The notes under the pieces are model-generated. The model was not told the origin of the DNA. It searched no databases and saw only the letters and a program-made list of their open reading frames with translations. A stretch of 64,000 bases of DNA from Thozetella sp. PMI_491 (taxonomy: Eukaryota; Ascomycota; Sordariomycetes; Chaetosphaeriales; Chaetosphaeriaceae). Made by a program: the position numbers and the translations under genes. The stretch spans positions 253,831-317,830 of the forward strand of contig MU270082.1 of NCBI GenBank assembly GCA_021432635.1. The letters are read 5' to 3'. This document shows, piece after piece, positions 1 through 12,170 of the stretch (its first letter is position 1; the number at the start of each line of letters is the position of its first letter).

Positions 1-2408
1 CCATGGTCTCGGGATTAAATTTTAGGGATCGTGTGGTAGTGCAGATGGACATCGAGGCTGCGATACGCAGTGCCAGTACAGACGACGTCTTGATATGCTC
101 CAGGAGGCTCACTGGACAGGAATGATGGCGGCCCACCATTCCTGCATCCAGAGGCGCTCGGCCACCTGACATCAGACGTGTTGATCATAGAACCAAGGCT
201 AACGGTTTCATGGGCCAAGCCGCTTCCTGGAAACACTCTCACCGTCTCCCACGAACTCACCCCTGGAGCTCGGTTGGTCGGGTCGGTCCACGCACCTTAT
301 CGGCTGCGCCTTGGTGCCCGACGAGTCGGCGAGTTTCTGACGCCCACACCCTTATTTGCTCGAGCTGGCCGTGACATCATGTGCGAAGGGCGACGGCAAG
401 ACGGGAAAAGGGCACGCGACCACCGGGGTCTTCTCCCTCGTTAACCTTGATAGATAAAGCTGCATGGGCTGTAAGCGGGTGCCTATCCCTTGATGCGCCT
501 GTAAGACGGCACCGTGGGGGCGGCAGGAGAGCCAGCATCTTCCGGGATGAAGAAGGAACTGCCTGGCAGCAACCCAATAGGTCCCTTCCTGGCGGTTTCC
601 TTTCGACCCTTATCAGAGGGGGCATGTGAAGACTTGATGGCATCCATGGCCGCATTGCCGCTCTGGAAACACGGGGAACGCTGTCGTGCCACCGCAATGT
701 GGCCAGAGAGCCCTTCATTTCCAATTGCAGGGCTGCACGACGCACAGGAGCAAAGAGGCTCCGTCCGGGTCCGGATCATGCGATAATATAGCGCCTCCAC
801 CGTCGAGCCATCGGGTCCTATCTCCTGCACCCTGCAAGGGAGGAGGCTGTCGTTCTAGAACAGCATGCGCATGGCCGTATTCCCGAGGCCCGTGGCTTGA
901 GAGACACTCTCGGTGCCGGGTGGGGGGTTGCAAGATCAAGAAGGATGTTCGCGTCGAGACCTCTTCGCAGCGTTATCTACAGGCTTGGCCAGTAATGTGC
1001 ACCCACCGGCTCAACTCTCTCTGGCTCCCGGGTCTTTGCGTAGATTGTAAGACTGTCCTGATTCGGCCTTTCTGCTGGTCATCATGCCGTCGTGCAGCAT
1101 ATAGAGGAAGTATGCATGGCCCGCATATCAGACGACACCTAGGATATGCCCGCGCCCAGAGCGAAAGATATAACCCCAGATGTAAGGAGAGGTGGGTGGG
1201 AGATAGCAGTGCCAGGGGGAAGGAAGGTGTACCTCAAAGTTAGCATAGCTTCCTCACTTGCCGATCCCCCCACCATTGCAACTCCGCTATCGATAAGTCG
1301 CTGGCGTTGGCTAAGCCTTCATTCTTGTCTCAAACGAACTTTGGTAACTTGTGGATAGGGCGTTTGTTAAGTATACTTGGCCGTCTCAGCACTCACCCTT
1401 AGGCAATTCCCCACCTAATAACCTCGCGCTAGGGTACTCTCGCCCTAAAAGGGATGTCATAACGCAGCCCCAAGCATCTGAGATGCCTATGGTGAAGGTC
1501 GGCTGTAGGTATATGCATGTGCCAATCGTTCGTGAAGAACTCCTCTCATATCTCGACTGTTCAGCTATGGATACTGGGCGATTGTAACGAGGCATTAGGC
1601 CAAGTGCCATAGTAAGCACCATTGCCCTCACCAGCGTGGTTAGAGGATGCCAGACCTGTCAGTTGAATCTTGACTCCGTATACGGCAGCGATGCTCCCCG
1701 GAGCCGAGCGCCCGCTGAGGCCCTTGGGAGGCGCAACCAGCCTAAGCCAGCCTAAGTTAGGGAGGCATGGCGCACTTTGGTGGGCTGCAGTACCCGCTGG
1801 CGAGGCAAGGACAGCGCGCGGTACCGGAACTCTGCTCCTCAGCTTCCCACTACACTAAACAGGCTAGGCGAAAATATACGATTGGAAAGGCGTTGAATGC
1901 ACCAATATCGAGCAAGTTCCAACGAGTTGGAGATAGAGAAACCTTGTCACAGCATCTGCGCCAGTGTTTTGAAGGACCTCTGAGCGCTATATGCATCGCC
2001 ACAGACGGCTAGGGCCTGCTGTTCTGTTACATGGGTTAAGGAGAGTGTTATGGGGCGCAGTCGAACAAACCACCTTTGGTTCACCCTTTATCCTGCGGCA
2101 GAGCCATGAAGGACAATGGCTGATCGGCTCTGCTAATGGCTGAAATTCCCAGACGAACGGAATGGTAATATTGAGATTTAAAGCATTGACGATCATCTGG
2201 ACCGGGGGCATGTATGCGGCGTAAGAAACGTGAGACGACCGATTGCTCGAGACAGCATGGCCATAAACTCTAGGGTCGCCGCGCGCAGGATAGCCATCGT
2301 GCTTGTCCATCGGATCCAGGCTTGCTCGCGAAAGCCCTCTTGCTTCGAAATCCCGTGGTTGTTCCCCTTCTCCATGGGATCGCGTAGCATCGCCTGGAAG
2401 CCGCCAGC
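1..2408. other. gene-poor stretch before the first gene
   Basis: Several open frames of 60-185 codons occur on both strands (the longest about 686-1243, +). They overlap one another in competing frames and show no domain, signal peptide or splice pattern. I see no gene here. The last few hundred bases are probably the promoter of the gene starting at 2409. Confidence 0.55.
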
Positions 2409-3469
2409 ATGTCCGCCGTGACGCTTACGACGGCATTCACGCCGTCCCCTAGCTGTCTCGCGTCCAACAACTTCTGGGCCGGCCAACAAGGAAACTCCAG
2501 CAAGGATCTCTACATTCAGCTAGGCCCGCCGTTGGATCAGGCGCCGGCTTGCTACCCTGACTCATATGCGCCGGCAGCAGACCTCTACTTCCTGTCGAGT
2601 TCGTGCCCTTCAGGATATACCGCAGCATGTGCCTCCACAACGGCGACGGCCGCAGTGACACGGACCATACAGGTCTGCTGCCCGAGGTGAGCTTCCTTGG
2701 CTATTCACTCCTGTGTGTGGCTCGAGTGGTAGCTAAACGCAACCGGCGGGTAGCGCTTTCACCTTCCTTTGCGGTAACGAGCAGCCCGATGCACTAGCAC
2801 AGTACCAGCAGTCTCCATGGCTCTCTAGCTTTGGATGCTGGTCGTCTATACCATCAACACAAGCCTTCACTAGCCTGTCGGTGGCTACATCCGAGTCTGT
2901 CGAAACAATTGCGACCCAAGCCACAGGCATCGTTGGTGCCTTCGCCATTCAGGTCCTGGCCGAGGTTGGTGATGGTCCTTCCGCAACAGCTGTAAGTGCC
3001 TCCGCTGGGCATACTGCCCGAAGAACAAAGAGCTGAGTGTACGCAGACCTCTGGGGTCCCCGGCGGCTCGGACCTAGCGACTCCAACTCGAACGGGAACG
3101 CGGGCGACCATGACAAAGGGTCCACATCATCCCAAGCAAGACAACCATTCAGAGGCATTCTCGAAAGGCGTGGCGATAGGGGTTGCTATATCATGCGCCT
3201 TCGCGCTTGTGCTGAGTGCCATGCTCTGCTGGACCTTCAACTCAGCAGCCAGGAGGAGGAGGGCCGAGAAGGCAACGAGAAAATTTGACTACGCATCGGA
3301 CCAAATGTCATATACATTCAAGGGAAGCGATGTGGGCACTATTGCAGCCCCCGGAGCTGCCGTCGTGAGGACAGAGGCAGCTACAGAAAAGGAAGGACGG
3401 ACAAGCTGGCCAGGTGATGATGGTGGGTTCTTGACTAGACCACATGGTACTGGCCAGGCCAGAAAATAA
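2409..3469 (+). CDS. one-pass membrane protein with Cys-containing ectodomain (three exons)
   Basis: Exons 2409-2686, 2754-2991 and 3047-3469 join in frame to 312 residues. Both introns have good signals: GTGAGC with GCTAAAC and TAG, then GTAAGT with GCTGA and CAG. The N-terminal ~90 residues hold a CCP-type cysteine motif and the middle exon adds more Cys. A hydrophobic segment (KGVAIGVAISCAFALVLSAM) lies near residue 215 and is followed by an Arg/Lys-rich cytoplasmic tail. This is the layout of fungal Mid2/Wsc-like surface proteins. There is no clear cleaved signal peptide at the chosen ATG, which fits many members of this loose group. Orientation and a role in cell-wall sensing are inferences. 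The function is unknown. Confidence 0.72.
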
Positions 3470-3832
3470 AACAAAAACCGGCGGTGGTATGATATAGAAT
3501 ACCGTATTTACCTTGCCCATCTGGGCGAGATATATGTAAAGTTTGAGGAAAAATGGCGCACAGAGCCGAAGTGCAAACACCCCTGGACTAGTTCCCTGTA
3601 GGCTGTACCCAGTCGAGCTTACAGGTAGTCGTTGCACCTAGCTTAGCTTTTATCGATAAAGGCGGGCCTATGCAAGGATCTAATTACTGCTCGTGAGCCG
3701 CCGCTAGAACTTTTTTTTTTACGCGACCACTGCTCTCAGAACTTAGACAGGGCCAGCGACATCCTCGAGCATTACCGCTCATCCTCGAGTCGCTCGATCA
3801 ATTACCTCCGAGAACATACCCTCCCACCCAGA
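3470..3832. other. intergenic, tail-to-head
   Basis: This holds the 3' end of the preceding gene and the promoter of the 3833 gene. A T10 run at about 3712 and a pyrimidine-rich leader precede the ATG. Nothing else is seen. Confidence 0.6.
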
Positions 3833-4477
3833 ATGGCGCCGCCGGCACCCCAAAGTCAGACTGCGCCGACCGCCGCGGCGCCCCCGGCCGACGCCCCCGA
3901 GCCTCAATGGAATGGCACCACCCCGTTTATTCACTACTCGGCCATCGGCTTCGCGATAATAAGCCCGCTCACGATGCTACTTCCGGGGCGGCGCAAGGGC
4001 GGCATCCACCGGCTTCAGAGCATGATCCTGGCGGGCAGCGCCTTCTGGGGCTTCAACCAACTGGCGTACGACTATACGGGCAAGAGCATCTACCAGCGGT
4101 CCAACGAGCGCTGGGCCAAGGTCCTGACACCGATGGAGCTGCCGGAGAAGGCCAAGCAGAATCGAGCGCTGATGGAGGCCGAGCGTGCGCGCCGCGCCGC
4201 CGCGGGGTCGCCCGAGGAGCAGGTCGCGGCTGAGTCCCGTCTTCGCCGGCGCGAGGACGCTGATCTGAACGCCATCGACCGGCTGATGGGCGCCGAGAAG
4301 GGATGGAAGGAGAAGCGAGACGAGCGAGAAAGAGAAGCCCTTGCCAGCGGGAAGGGCTACTGGGACTTGATCACGGAGCAGATCTGGGACGTCGTGAATC
4401 AGACTGGTGGTAAGAAAGAGGGCGGCAGTGACGATACGAAGAACGGCGCAGAAGGGGCCTCGGGGAAGAAGCCATGA
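3833..4477 (+). CDS. small two-pass membrane protein, conserved fungal type
   Basis: An intronless frame of 214 residues. After a Pro/Ala-rich N-terminus come two hydrophobic segments (about residues 34-52 and 62-80) around a basic loop. A charged helical region rich in Glu/Arg/Ala then runs to a Lys/Gly-rich end. From memory, similar short proteins in Sordariomycetes are often labelled 'rhomboid family membrane protein'. No rhomboid Ser-His dyad or GxSG motif is present, so I do not call it a protease. The N-terminal hydrophobic pair plus amphipathic tail would suit an organelle membrane, but that is inference. It converges with the minus-strand gene ending at 4825. Confidence 0.75.
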   Translation: MAPPAPQSQTAPTAAAPPADAPEPQWNGTTPFIHYSAIGFAIISPLTMLLPGRRKGGIHRLQSMILAGSAFWGFNQLAYDYTGKSIYQRSNERWAKVLTPMELPEKAKQNRALMEAERARRAAAGSPEEQVAAESRLRRREDADLNAIDRLMGAEKGWKEKRDEREREALASGKGYWDLITEQIWDVVNQTGGKKEGGSDDTKNGAEGASGKKP

Positions 4478-4824
4478 TGCCTCCGCCCGGGGAGTCTACT
4501 CGGAATTTTCTTGTAATACCAAAATGGGGGAGCAACGGCGGAAGGGATTGCATTGGCGGCGCACTCGATAGAGAAAGGGACGGACCCAACGGACATTGTT
4601 GTAGTATTGTACATGCCTATGAATACAAATACCCCTCTACCCAATGGCAAGAGTCTGGTTGCCCTCGCGCTCTATCCCTATAGCACATGCAGGGGTATCT
4701 TGAAAGCAGCTGGTGCTGCCACCTTGTCTACCACCCATTGCCGTTTGCAACTCTTGGTAGGTCGTATACAGTCCTCCTAGATACATCCCCTCCGGAGGGT
4801 TTCTTGCGCAAGCATCATCACCTC
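4478..4824. other. intergenic between convergent genes
   Basis: Short 3' flanks of two convergent genes. There is no ORF or structure of note. Confidence 0.6.
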
Positions 4825-5735
4825 TTACGCCTCCTCGTCCTGCTGGTTCTGAGAAGACGTCACTACCTTTCGTTTCGAGGTAGATGATCTGAGCATTTTC
4901 CTCTCTTGTTTCCTTGCCTCGACGCGCGCTGTCCGGGCATCCCGATTCTCAACGTACTGACCTAGGCGCTTGTCCAATTCCTCGTGAGGCTCGGCCGAGT
5001 CTGGGTCGACGCCGAGCTCCTTCGCGAGTCGCTCCTTCTCAAGGGCTATGAGATTGAGTCGCCGCCGTGCTTTCCGGTTCAGAGGCGCCTGCGCTTCGAC
5101 CGAAGCGTGGCTATGGTTGACCGCTTCACTGTCCTGGCTCTCTGTCTCCTTGCTAAGAATCTCCCTCTCACTCTTTACCATTCTTTTAGCCGCTAGAACA
5201 GCCTTCAATCTCACGGTGTCGCGCTCAGCACGACCTGCGGACATTTGCAGGCGTCGCAGCACCGTAGCTGATTCGAAAGGTTTGGAAAGGCTCGCCCTGA
5301 GGCCCACCCTTTTCCTGTGCTGAAACTCTTCCTTTTGAAGGAGTGTGCGCTCGGGTTGGCCTCGTCGCTCACTCTTCGAGAAGAAGTTAGGTTCACGGTC
5401 AAGCGGTCTATGGCGGAGCTATTGCTTACCACTCCGCCCTTCGGTTCTCCGAAGTGGTCGAAGGCCCTTCGACGTAGCGGTAGTCCGTTCACTGACGATC
5501 CCGTAGGTCTCGAACTCTTTCCCTTGAGGCGCCACCTGTCACGTATCATGCGAGGCCTCCGTGCCTCTTGTTCTTGGTCCTTCTCGACTTCACTGAAGAA
5601 GTCATGGTAGGGTCCATCGCGCTTCGTGGAGGGCGGGCGAAAATGACGGATAAGTATGGCGCCTTGCGCCTGGTGCAAATTCCAAGGTCGAGAAAGTCGC
5701 GCTGACACAACGGTCCGAGCCGGATGTTGCAGCAT
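4825..5735 (-). CDS. basic hypothetical protein with possible mitochondrial leader (two exons)
   Basis: The model joins 5735-5430 to 5373-4825 (284 residues) by removing a 56-nt intron with GTAAGC, a CCTAAC branch and an AAG acceptor. Without it the two halves lie in different frames. The first ~35 residues are rich in Arg, Leu, Ala and Ser with no acids, as in a mitochondrial presequence. The C-terminal ~150 residues are Arg/Lys/Glu-rich and helical, with runs such as LNRKARRRLNL and ARVEARKQERK, typical of an RNA-associated or ribosome-biogenesis protein. I do not recognise a family. A shorter exon 1 using GTGAAC at about 5486 is an alternative. Location and role are inference. Confidence 0.55.
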
Positions 5736-6057
5736 TTAGCTTCGTAGTCCAAGCCTGTTGCTCCAATGACTCCAACTCATCAATATAAGATAGTAGTCGC
5801 CTTGCTTTGTGTTCTACGAGGAAGCAGGTGATGATAATCGAGATAAAATGGCTATAGTAACTCTCTTATCGATAGTTATTAAGTCGTCGATAAGGGTTAG
5901 GGTCTTTCTCTTCACAGCTCAGGGCGGAGGGCCAATGTGCTGGGAACAAAAGAGTCAAGACAACCAGAACCGAGCCATGTCTATGTTTAAGAACTATATA
6001 GCTTTGTAAGAGGGAATATATGACCGGCCGGAAACACCGCTAAGGGATGAAGGAGCT
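5736..6057. other. A/T-rich intergenic stretch
   Basis: It lies between the start of the 5735 gene and the stop of the 7258 gene, both on the minus strand. It is more A/T-rich than its surroundings, with repeated ATCGATA/TCGATAA words near 5870-5895. It probably holds the promoter of the 5735 gene. Confidence 0.5.
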
Positions 6058-7258
6058 TCATGCCGCTGTGCTTTCTTCGATTTGCTGTATGGGCCAATAG
6101 ATCAACTCGAGGTTCTTAGGCGTGAGGATCGCTTTGATGACCTCTAGCATCTCCGCTGCCTTTCCGTTCTTGAGCCATGCGAAGAGAGGTACCCTGTGCA
6201 TCAGCACGCACCAGAAAGACATGACGACAAGGGCAGACTGGTCTTGGTGGCCGAGCCGGTCGAGGAACCCGGTTGTGACGTTGGCGGCAAACGTCACAGG
6301 AGCTGACTTGCGACTCTCGGGGTCGCCTCGGAAGGATACAGAATAGCCGCGCAGGAGCTCATCGATCGCGTGATCGAAAATGTACTCGTCTTCTGGTGGA
6401 ATCCAGAGCTTCTCGCGCATCTCTAGGATGGCAGGGCTGCCAGGAGACTCCCTAACCGCTCCGACTTGCTTCCACGGATCCGTGTGGGCATGGACATAGC
6501 CGCTCATGGGACCGTCGGTCAGCTCCTTGGTATTCTTGAGCCATATGGCCCTGGTTCCGCGGATGGGATACATCCAGTCCGGCGGCCCCGAGGTCTCGGC
6601 GTTGAAAAGGAGTGAAGCAGGATCCCCGGGGAGGGCAAAGTAGAAGTTCACGAACAGCGCCGAGCATCCAAACAGAGAGACAGCATCTCCTGGCGGTTCG
6701 TCTTGCAGAGCTACCCGGTAGAGCCCCAAGGCCTTGGAATGATGCTCGGAGGCAAGGCGAAGATACTCGTTATGCTGGGAGGGGTGCAGATGGCTGAGAT
6801 GGAGGGCAGCTACGGCTAGCACTTGGTGGAGAAGATACGGACGCTGCGGCGCTAACTCTGGGATGAGTTGGACAAAGGGGGATTTGGCATCTGAAGTGCT
6901 TGCCATAAGCTTGGCTGTTGCCGTGGTAAAGTGGTAGAACAGGGCAAAGTCACTCCCCTTAAAGGCTTCTTCACTGGTGGGGACATCGGGCACGTCCTCT
7001 GGCACCGACTCGGCTGTCGGTTGCGAAGATGTGCCAGCCTCGCTCTCCTCCAGCAAGCTGCAGAGCATTCCTCTCTTCGCACAAGACCCGCATGGCACCT
7101 GCTCATCGCACTGGGAGCCGGCGTCAGCAGCCAAGCCGGGGAAGTTGAAAGAGGAGGGGTTGCGGAAGCGGAGGCAAGGTCACCTTAACACGACGATCTT
7201 TGCAACCACGACATCCGTTGCGCGACTTGGTGTGGGCTCTTCGTGCTGTAGAAGCCAT
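6058..7258 (-). CDS. Zn2Cys6 transcription factor, Upc2/Ecm22-like layout (copy 1)
   Basis: Exons 7258-7184 and 7110-6058 give 375 residues. The binuclear zinc cluster has all six cysteines (C16, C19, C26, C32, C35, C42) and is split by a 73-nt intron right after RRVK, with a GCTGAC branch and CAG acceptor. Downstream, the segment starting FALFYHFTTATAKLM and the helical PYLLHQVLAVAALHLSHLHP stretch are typical of the fungal Zn2Cys6 regulators related to sterol regulator Upc2 (Fungal_trans_2 type). It should bind DNA in the nucleus; the target genes cannot be told from the sequence. A second gene of the same type, with an intron at the same codon, starts at 13900. Confidence 0.88.
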
Positions 7259-9319
7259 TTCAACCTGGCACAGTGGCACGAAGGAGGCGGACGCCAAGAG
7301 GAATGCAGGCTCCCCGATGCCCAGACCTTGGCGCACGTATGGTATTGGGCTGAGGAGCAGCGAGCGGCAGCTGGCCCCCCGGTGCCTCGGCGCTGTGACG
7401 GGGCGGCCTTTCAAGCCAACAGCCTAGGTCCCTATTTACTCCGTAGGTACCGCACCAGCCTGGGGGGGGGGAGCGGAGGGGACCAGAAAAAGCTTGGGTA
7501 TCCTAGAGGCGATGAAGTCTCGCCAGAGCAGTATTCTGCCTTGCCCTTGCAGTAGCGATGGCCCAGACAAGTAGAATAGGTGCCGACGCAACAGGTGCCC
7601 CATGTTCAAATCGGATGGGATGCTTAGGGCGTGGGCAACCTATCAAACTACCGAAAGCGAAGCTCGCAAGCTCGGTCCCTCGGATGGCAGGGCCTAGTAT
7701 GGGCTGGCTTAGCTGGCAAGCTGGGTCCAGGAGCGGGTGAGTGGTCTCGACGATTGGCCACCAACCCGCCCCGGAGTTTGCGCAACCAGAGGTGGCGCTC
7801 GACAGCACTGCCACTTTCGCCGCGTCCACCAGGGAACCGGGATCTTGGCGAGTGGGTGGCCTGCCGTTATGCGCTGACAAGAGGTGAGGATCCAAGCAAG
7901 CCAAGCACCCAAAGGCAAACAGTGCCAGAAAGCCCCCTCCCAAAAATACCCCCAATAGACTTTCGAGACGGTTTATTAATTACTGGGCCCCATCCCTGGA
8001 GAGAGAAGGCGGTGGAATAAACCAAGCAGCCCTTTTCTCTTCTCTCCCTCCCATGAGGGAAATCGCGGCTGTGTCCGGAGTACGGAATATATACGCAACA
8101 GTCGCAGTTGGGACTCTTGGACCCTCCCTGGTGGCCGCACGCACGCCTTGTCGCGTTGGGCACCGGAAGCGGGATTCGATGGCGGGTGGGAAGGCTGCGT
8201 GATGACGTGAAACTGGTGGCGCACACAAAGTCAACCCTGGGGTCTCGAGCGGGCCCACCCAACGGGCGAAGAAACGAAAGAAGTGCCAAAAGTAGAAACA
8301 TCGAAAAAGAAGGGACAAACAGCTGTCTTCTTCACCCACGACACTCGTGTTGAGCCCGAGATGGCAAGAGTGGACGCAAATAACCTCGGGACACATACCC
8401 AAGACGATTGACGTAGCGAGATCAGGGAAGAATGGATTTGTCGCCTGCAAGCAAGGTAGGTGGCTTGCAGGCTCAGCCGATCGCCCATTTACGAGCCTGT
8501 CGAGCCTGTGTTCGTAGGAGACGGACGTCAGCTGAATCTCCGCCCACGGTGGAGCTCAGGCGGCCGGCTGTTGTCCTTGACTCGATGAGCTGAGATACTT
8601 TTACTGGGCGCGCTGCTGCGGTGCTCACAGCCAAGCCTCCATTTCTTTTCTCCCTCTTCTTCTCTCTCCCTCCTCCTCTTGCGCACTTTTCCCCGGTCCA
8701 ATCTCACCGTGCGCTTTCCTCCCCGTTCTAGAACACCTCGAGGAGCGAAGTACTATCAAATACCAACTCCCTGTCGCAAGCGACGACGGTACGCGCCTAG
8801 CTCGCATCGCTCGCCTTCTCCGACACAGACCGCGACTCGATTGGGAACGGCAGTCGCCGCCCCCCCAAAGATAAATTAAGCATAGCGTCACTTCAAGCAG
8901 TCGCAGCGCTACTACTTCAACAAACCGAGACGCACGGCTACAAAGGGCCTGAGGCACTCCGAACCCACCGACGGGGCTACCCTGCATTTAGCGAGGGCGA
9001 CGAAACCATCAAGCCGCAGAAGCGATCCGATCTCCATTTCTCCCCAGCGCCTGCACTTCGCCCCCCCTTTCCATCTACAATTCCCGACCGGCACAAACTC
9101 CCTGTCCTTTTCTCCCCCCCTTGCGACACCGTGCCTATTCGCCCGACACTGGCATAGGCCGTCGAGTCTTTTCCGGTCTTGCCTTGCCTTAGCTCTCTTT
9201 TGTCCTCGACCTCGCAGCTCCCTCCACCTCCACCCGTCGAGGCCGCCCGCACCAACTGCGACACCGATCGATCCGAGTTACTGCAGAAGAGCCCAGGCGC
9301 GGCTCTCGTTCGTTGCACC
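7259..9319. other. long divergent promoter region with pyrimidine-rich leader
   Basis: It separates the divergent starts at 7258 (-) and 9320 (+). No supported gene is seen; open frames up to ~155 codons near 7503-8500 (-) lack any motif. From about 8630 to 9310 the + strand is strongly C/T-rich, as in long fungal 5' leaders of highly transcribed genes. Confidence 0.55.
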
Positions 9320-11042
9320 ATGTCCGCCGGCGACTACTACAACCAGAACAATCGCTATGCCTCCTCCCCGTCGCCTCAGCCGCCCGGGGACAACTACGCT
9401 CCTTACGGCAGCCGCTCGACGACAGCCTACGGCGGCTCCCAGCAGCACCTAGGTGCCGGTGACCGAACGGACCCCAAAGCGACCGGTACCTCCCCTTTTG
9501 ACACTGTCTTCGACGACAATGTTTACCCGGCGCATACTCCGTCGTCGAGTCAACACCAATTAAGTCAGCAGGACACGGGCTATCACAGCCTGGCCCGGAC
9601 ATCAGAAGATATAGCTTACAATCATCCGACAGATGACATTCCCTTGCAGAACCAGAACCGAGCCGGGGGCGCCAAGGCGCATACCGACATGCAGGACCAC
9701 GTCTACGATGCCCCCGAGCGCCAGAGGACGAGGAAAGGCGGGGTGCGGTTCGGCGAGCTGGGCATGTTCGGCGCCAACTCCAAGAGGATACCTTGGGTTG
9801 TCTACTTGTTCACCCTCGTCCAGGTGGTTGTCTTCATCGTTGAGATTGTCAAAAATGGTAGGCGCTCTCCCGGCCTCCCCCAGACCCGTCGATGGAAGCA
9901 CAGATGCTAACTGGAACCGCGCTAGCCACGGCCACCGGCTCCCCGATCATGACACAGCCCTACTTCAACCCCATGATTGGCCCGTCGCCCTATATCCTCA
10001 TCAACATGGGCGCCCGCTTTGTGCCCTGCATGCACAATGTGCCGCAGATCCAGAATTCGACCGTGCCCATTCAGTGGCCTTGCCCGTGGACGACCACCCT
10101 CGATGGCAACAGCTCTTCCAACCATTGCACCCTGTCGGATCTGTGTGGGTTCGGCGGCGTTCCGGAGAAGTACGTGGGCGATGTGAACGCCAAGCCCGAG
10201 CCCAATCAGTGGTTCCGCTTCATCACGCCCATCTTCATGCACGCGGGGATCATCCACATTGGCTTCAACCTTCTGCTGCAGTTGACCATGGGCCGGGAAA
10301 TGGAGAAGTCGATCGGGTCGATTCGCTTCTTCTTGGTCTACATTAGCGCTGGTATCTTCGGCTTCGTTTTGGGCGGCAACTTCGCCGCTGCCGGCATTCC
10401 GTCAACGGGAGCGTCAGGCGCGCTGTTCGGCGTCATCGCGCTCACCCTGCTCGACCTGCTGTACTCGTGGAAGGACCGCCGGAACCCCGTCAAGGATCTC
10501 ATGTTCATCCTCCTGGACGTCATTATCTCGTTTGTCCTGGGCCTTCTCCCTGGCCTGGATAACTTCTCCCACATCGGAGGTTTCTTGATGGGTTTGGCAC
10601 TCGGCATCTGTGTCCTTCACTCGCCCAACTCGCTGCGGCGCCGGATCGGCGAGGACGCTCCGTATTCCCAAGTCAACAATGGTTACCTGACACAAGGCGC
10701 TCCCCTATCCTTCTTCAAGAATCCCATTGGCTTTTTCAAAGGCCGCAAGCCGCTCTGGTGGGCCTGGTGGCTCGTCCGCGCCGGAGCATTGGTGCTCGTC
10801 ACTGTGGTCTTCATCCTCTTGCTCAACAACTTCTATATCTACCGCAACACTTGCAGCTGGTGCAAGTATCTGAGCTGCTTGGTAAGTTGGGACCCCCCGC
10901 AACCGCGACGGTACAACACCCTGGCTAACAAACCCTCTAGGATGTCAATAACTGGTGCGAGATTGGCAACCTAACGCTGTCTAGCACTACCTCCAAGAGT
11001 AGCAAGCGCGACTTCTTGAGTACGACCGTGAAGCTTTTCTGA
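9320..11042 (+). CDS. rhomboid-family intramembrane serine protease
   Basis: Exons 9320-9857, 9926-10881 and 10941-11042 join to 531 residues. Introns are 68 and 59 nt with GCTAAC branches and TAG acceptors. A ~150-residue Ser/Gln/Tyr-rich cytosolic N-terminus precedes the first membrane segment (WVVYLFTLVQVVVFIVEIV). The rhomboid core carries FxHAGxxHIxFN (IFMHAGIIHIGFN), the catalytic serine in GASGALFG and the catalytic histidine in DNFSHIGGFLMG, so both members of the Ser-His dyad are present. A Cys-rich luminal loop lies between the first two segments, and a last membrane segment precedes a short tail with CSWCKYLSCL. This is the eukaryotic secretory-type rhomboid layout (6+1 segments). 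The substrate is unknown. Confidence 0.93.
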
Positions 11043-12170
11043 AGCAGTCAAGAGCCATGGTGGCAGCTATCGATACCAATCGCGGAGAAGGCACATGGCA
11101 CTGTACATAAACATGGAATGTGCCCAACTGTTTTTCTAGTCGGGCAGCCAGAAGCACCATCATTCCAAGGGGGCATAGCAACGGCGTTCACGGTCATTTG
11201 GCATTTCTAATGAACAAGGCCTGCTAATCGAGGAGGGTTGGTTTGCGCAGAAGGCCTGGTGGTACGCACACCAATGTATGGATACGAGGCGTGTTGAAGG
11301 TCAACAAAACGGACATCGTTACGGCCAACGACCGAGCCTAATCATAAGCGTCATACATGCACATACCCGCATGCACGGCCGGGGGGAGACGGAGCGGATG
11401 GTAGCAGACCTCGCTCGGCAGCAATTCAGCATGGCTGGAAACCCCCATCTCGCCGGGAAGGGGGAAGTTGTTTGTAATAGAAACCAGGCTCGTAATACAA
11501 AACGAGAGAAGAGAGAAACTTTAGCAATCGATCGACCTTGTCCTTTCACTCTTGTGCCGAGAAATGCTCGCTAGCCGATGTGGGGATTCACTCCGCTGTT
11601 CATCCACAAACATGTTGAATCTGATCCATGGAGAAGGGCTGCCTCGGTGTTATTACCCCGAATATCCACTTCATGGACCGTTTTCCGCAGAGATGTCACG
11701 CGACCTAGCCGCCTCTGCCTAGATTGATCGCACAGGTACGCTTTCGAGAGGATGCTTGCTACCATGCCTACTGTGGCCCGAACCCTGGGCTCTTGCCGCT
11801 CCTATGCCTGCGGGATAGCACCCGAATCTGACGGTGCACATGGTGACCAACCTTTCTATATGTATGGCTTAGCTGAGGATCCGTGACCGGAGCCCTTGAT
11901 GCCAACATTTATGTTTGAATCTCCTGCCTCTCTGGTTCCTCTTCTCCTCGACTGGCCTCTCTATCCTCAAGCTGCCGCTAATTCGCTCCCACCGCTGGAA
12001 CCAGGGAAACGCGCCTGTTGTCCAAGCGAGCACACTACGGCTGCCGCTAGGTTCCACCTAGCAGGAAACAATACGGCGAAAACTCTCGGGATACCAGTAA
12101 GATGGACACTCCATGGGTACTGATGATCCTCGCGCGGCCGCCTCGTGCAAGATACTATGCCCTTTGGCTT
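11043..12170. other. intergenic between convergent genes
   Basis: About 1.1 kb between the rhomboid stop and the stop of the second Zn2Cys6 gene. Short frames near 11278 (+) and 11571 (-) have no support. Nothing recognisable. Confidence 0.55.

Noticed and set aside
686-1243. 185-codon frame (+)
   Set aside because: Cys/Arg/Ser-rich with no motif, no intron logic and overlapping frames on the other strand.
3833-4477. Rhomboid protease call for the 214-residue protein
   Set aside because: The name is used for similar proteins, but no Ser-His dyad or GxSG motif is present. The real rhomboid is the gene at 9320.
5860-5905. A/T-rich words including one GGGTTAGGG
   Set aside because: A single unit, not a telomere-like array.
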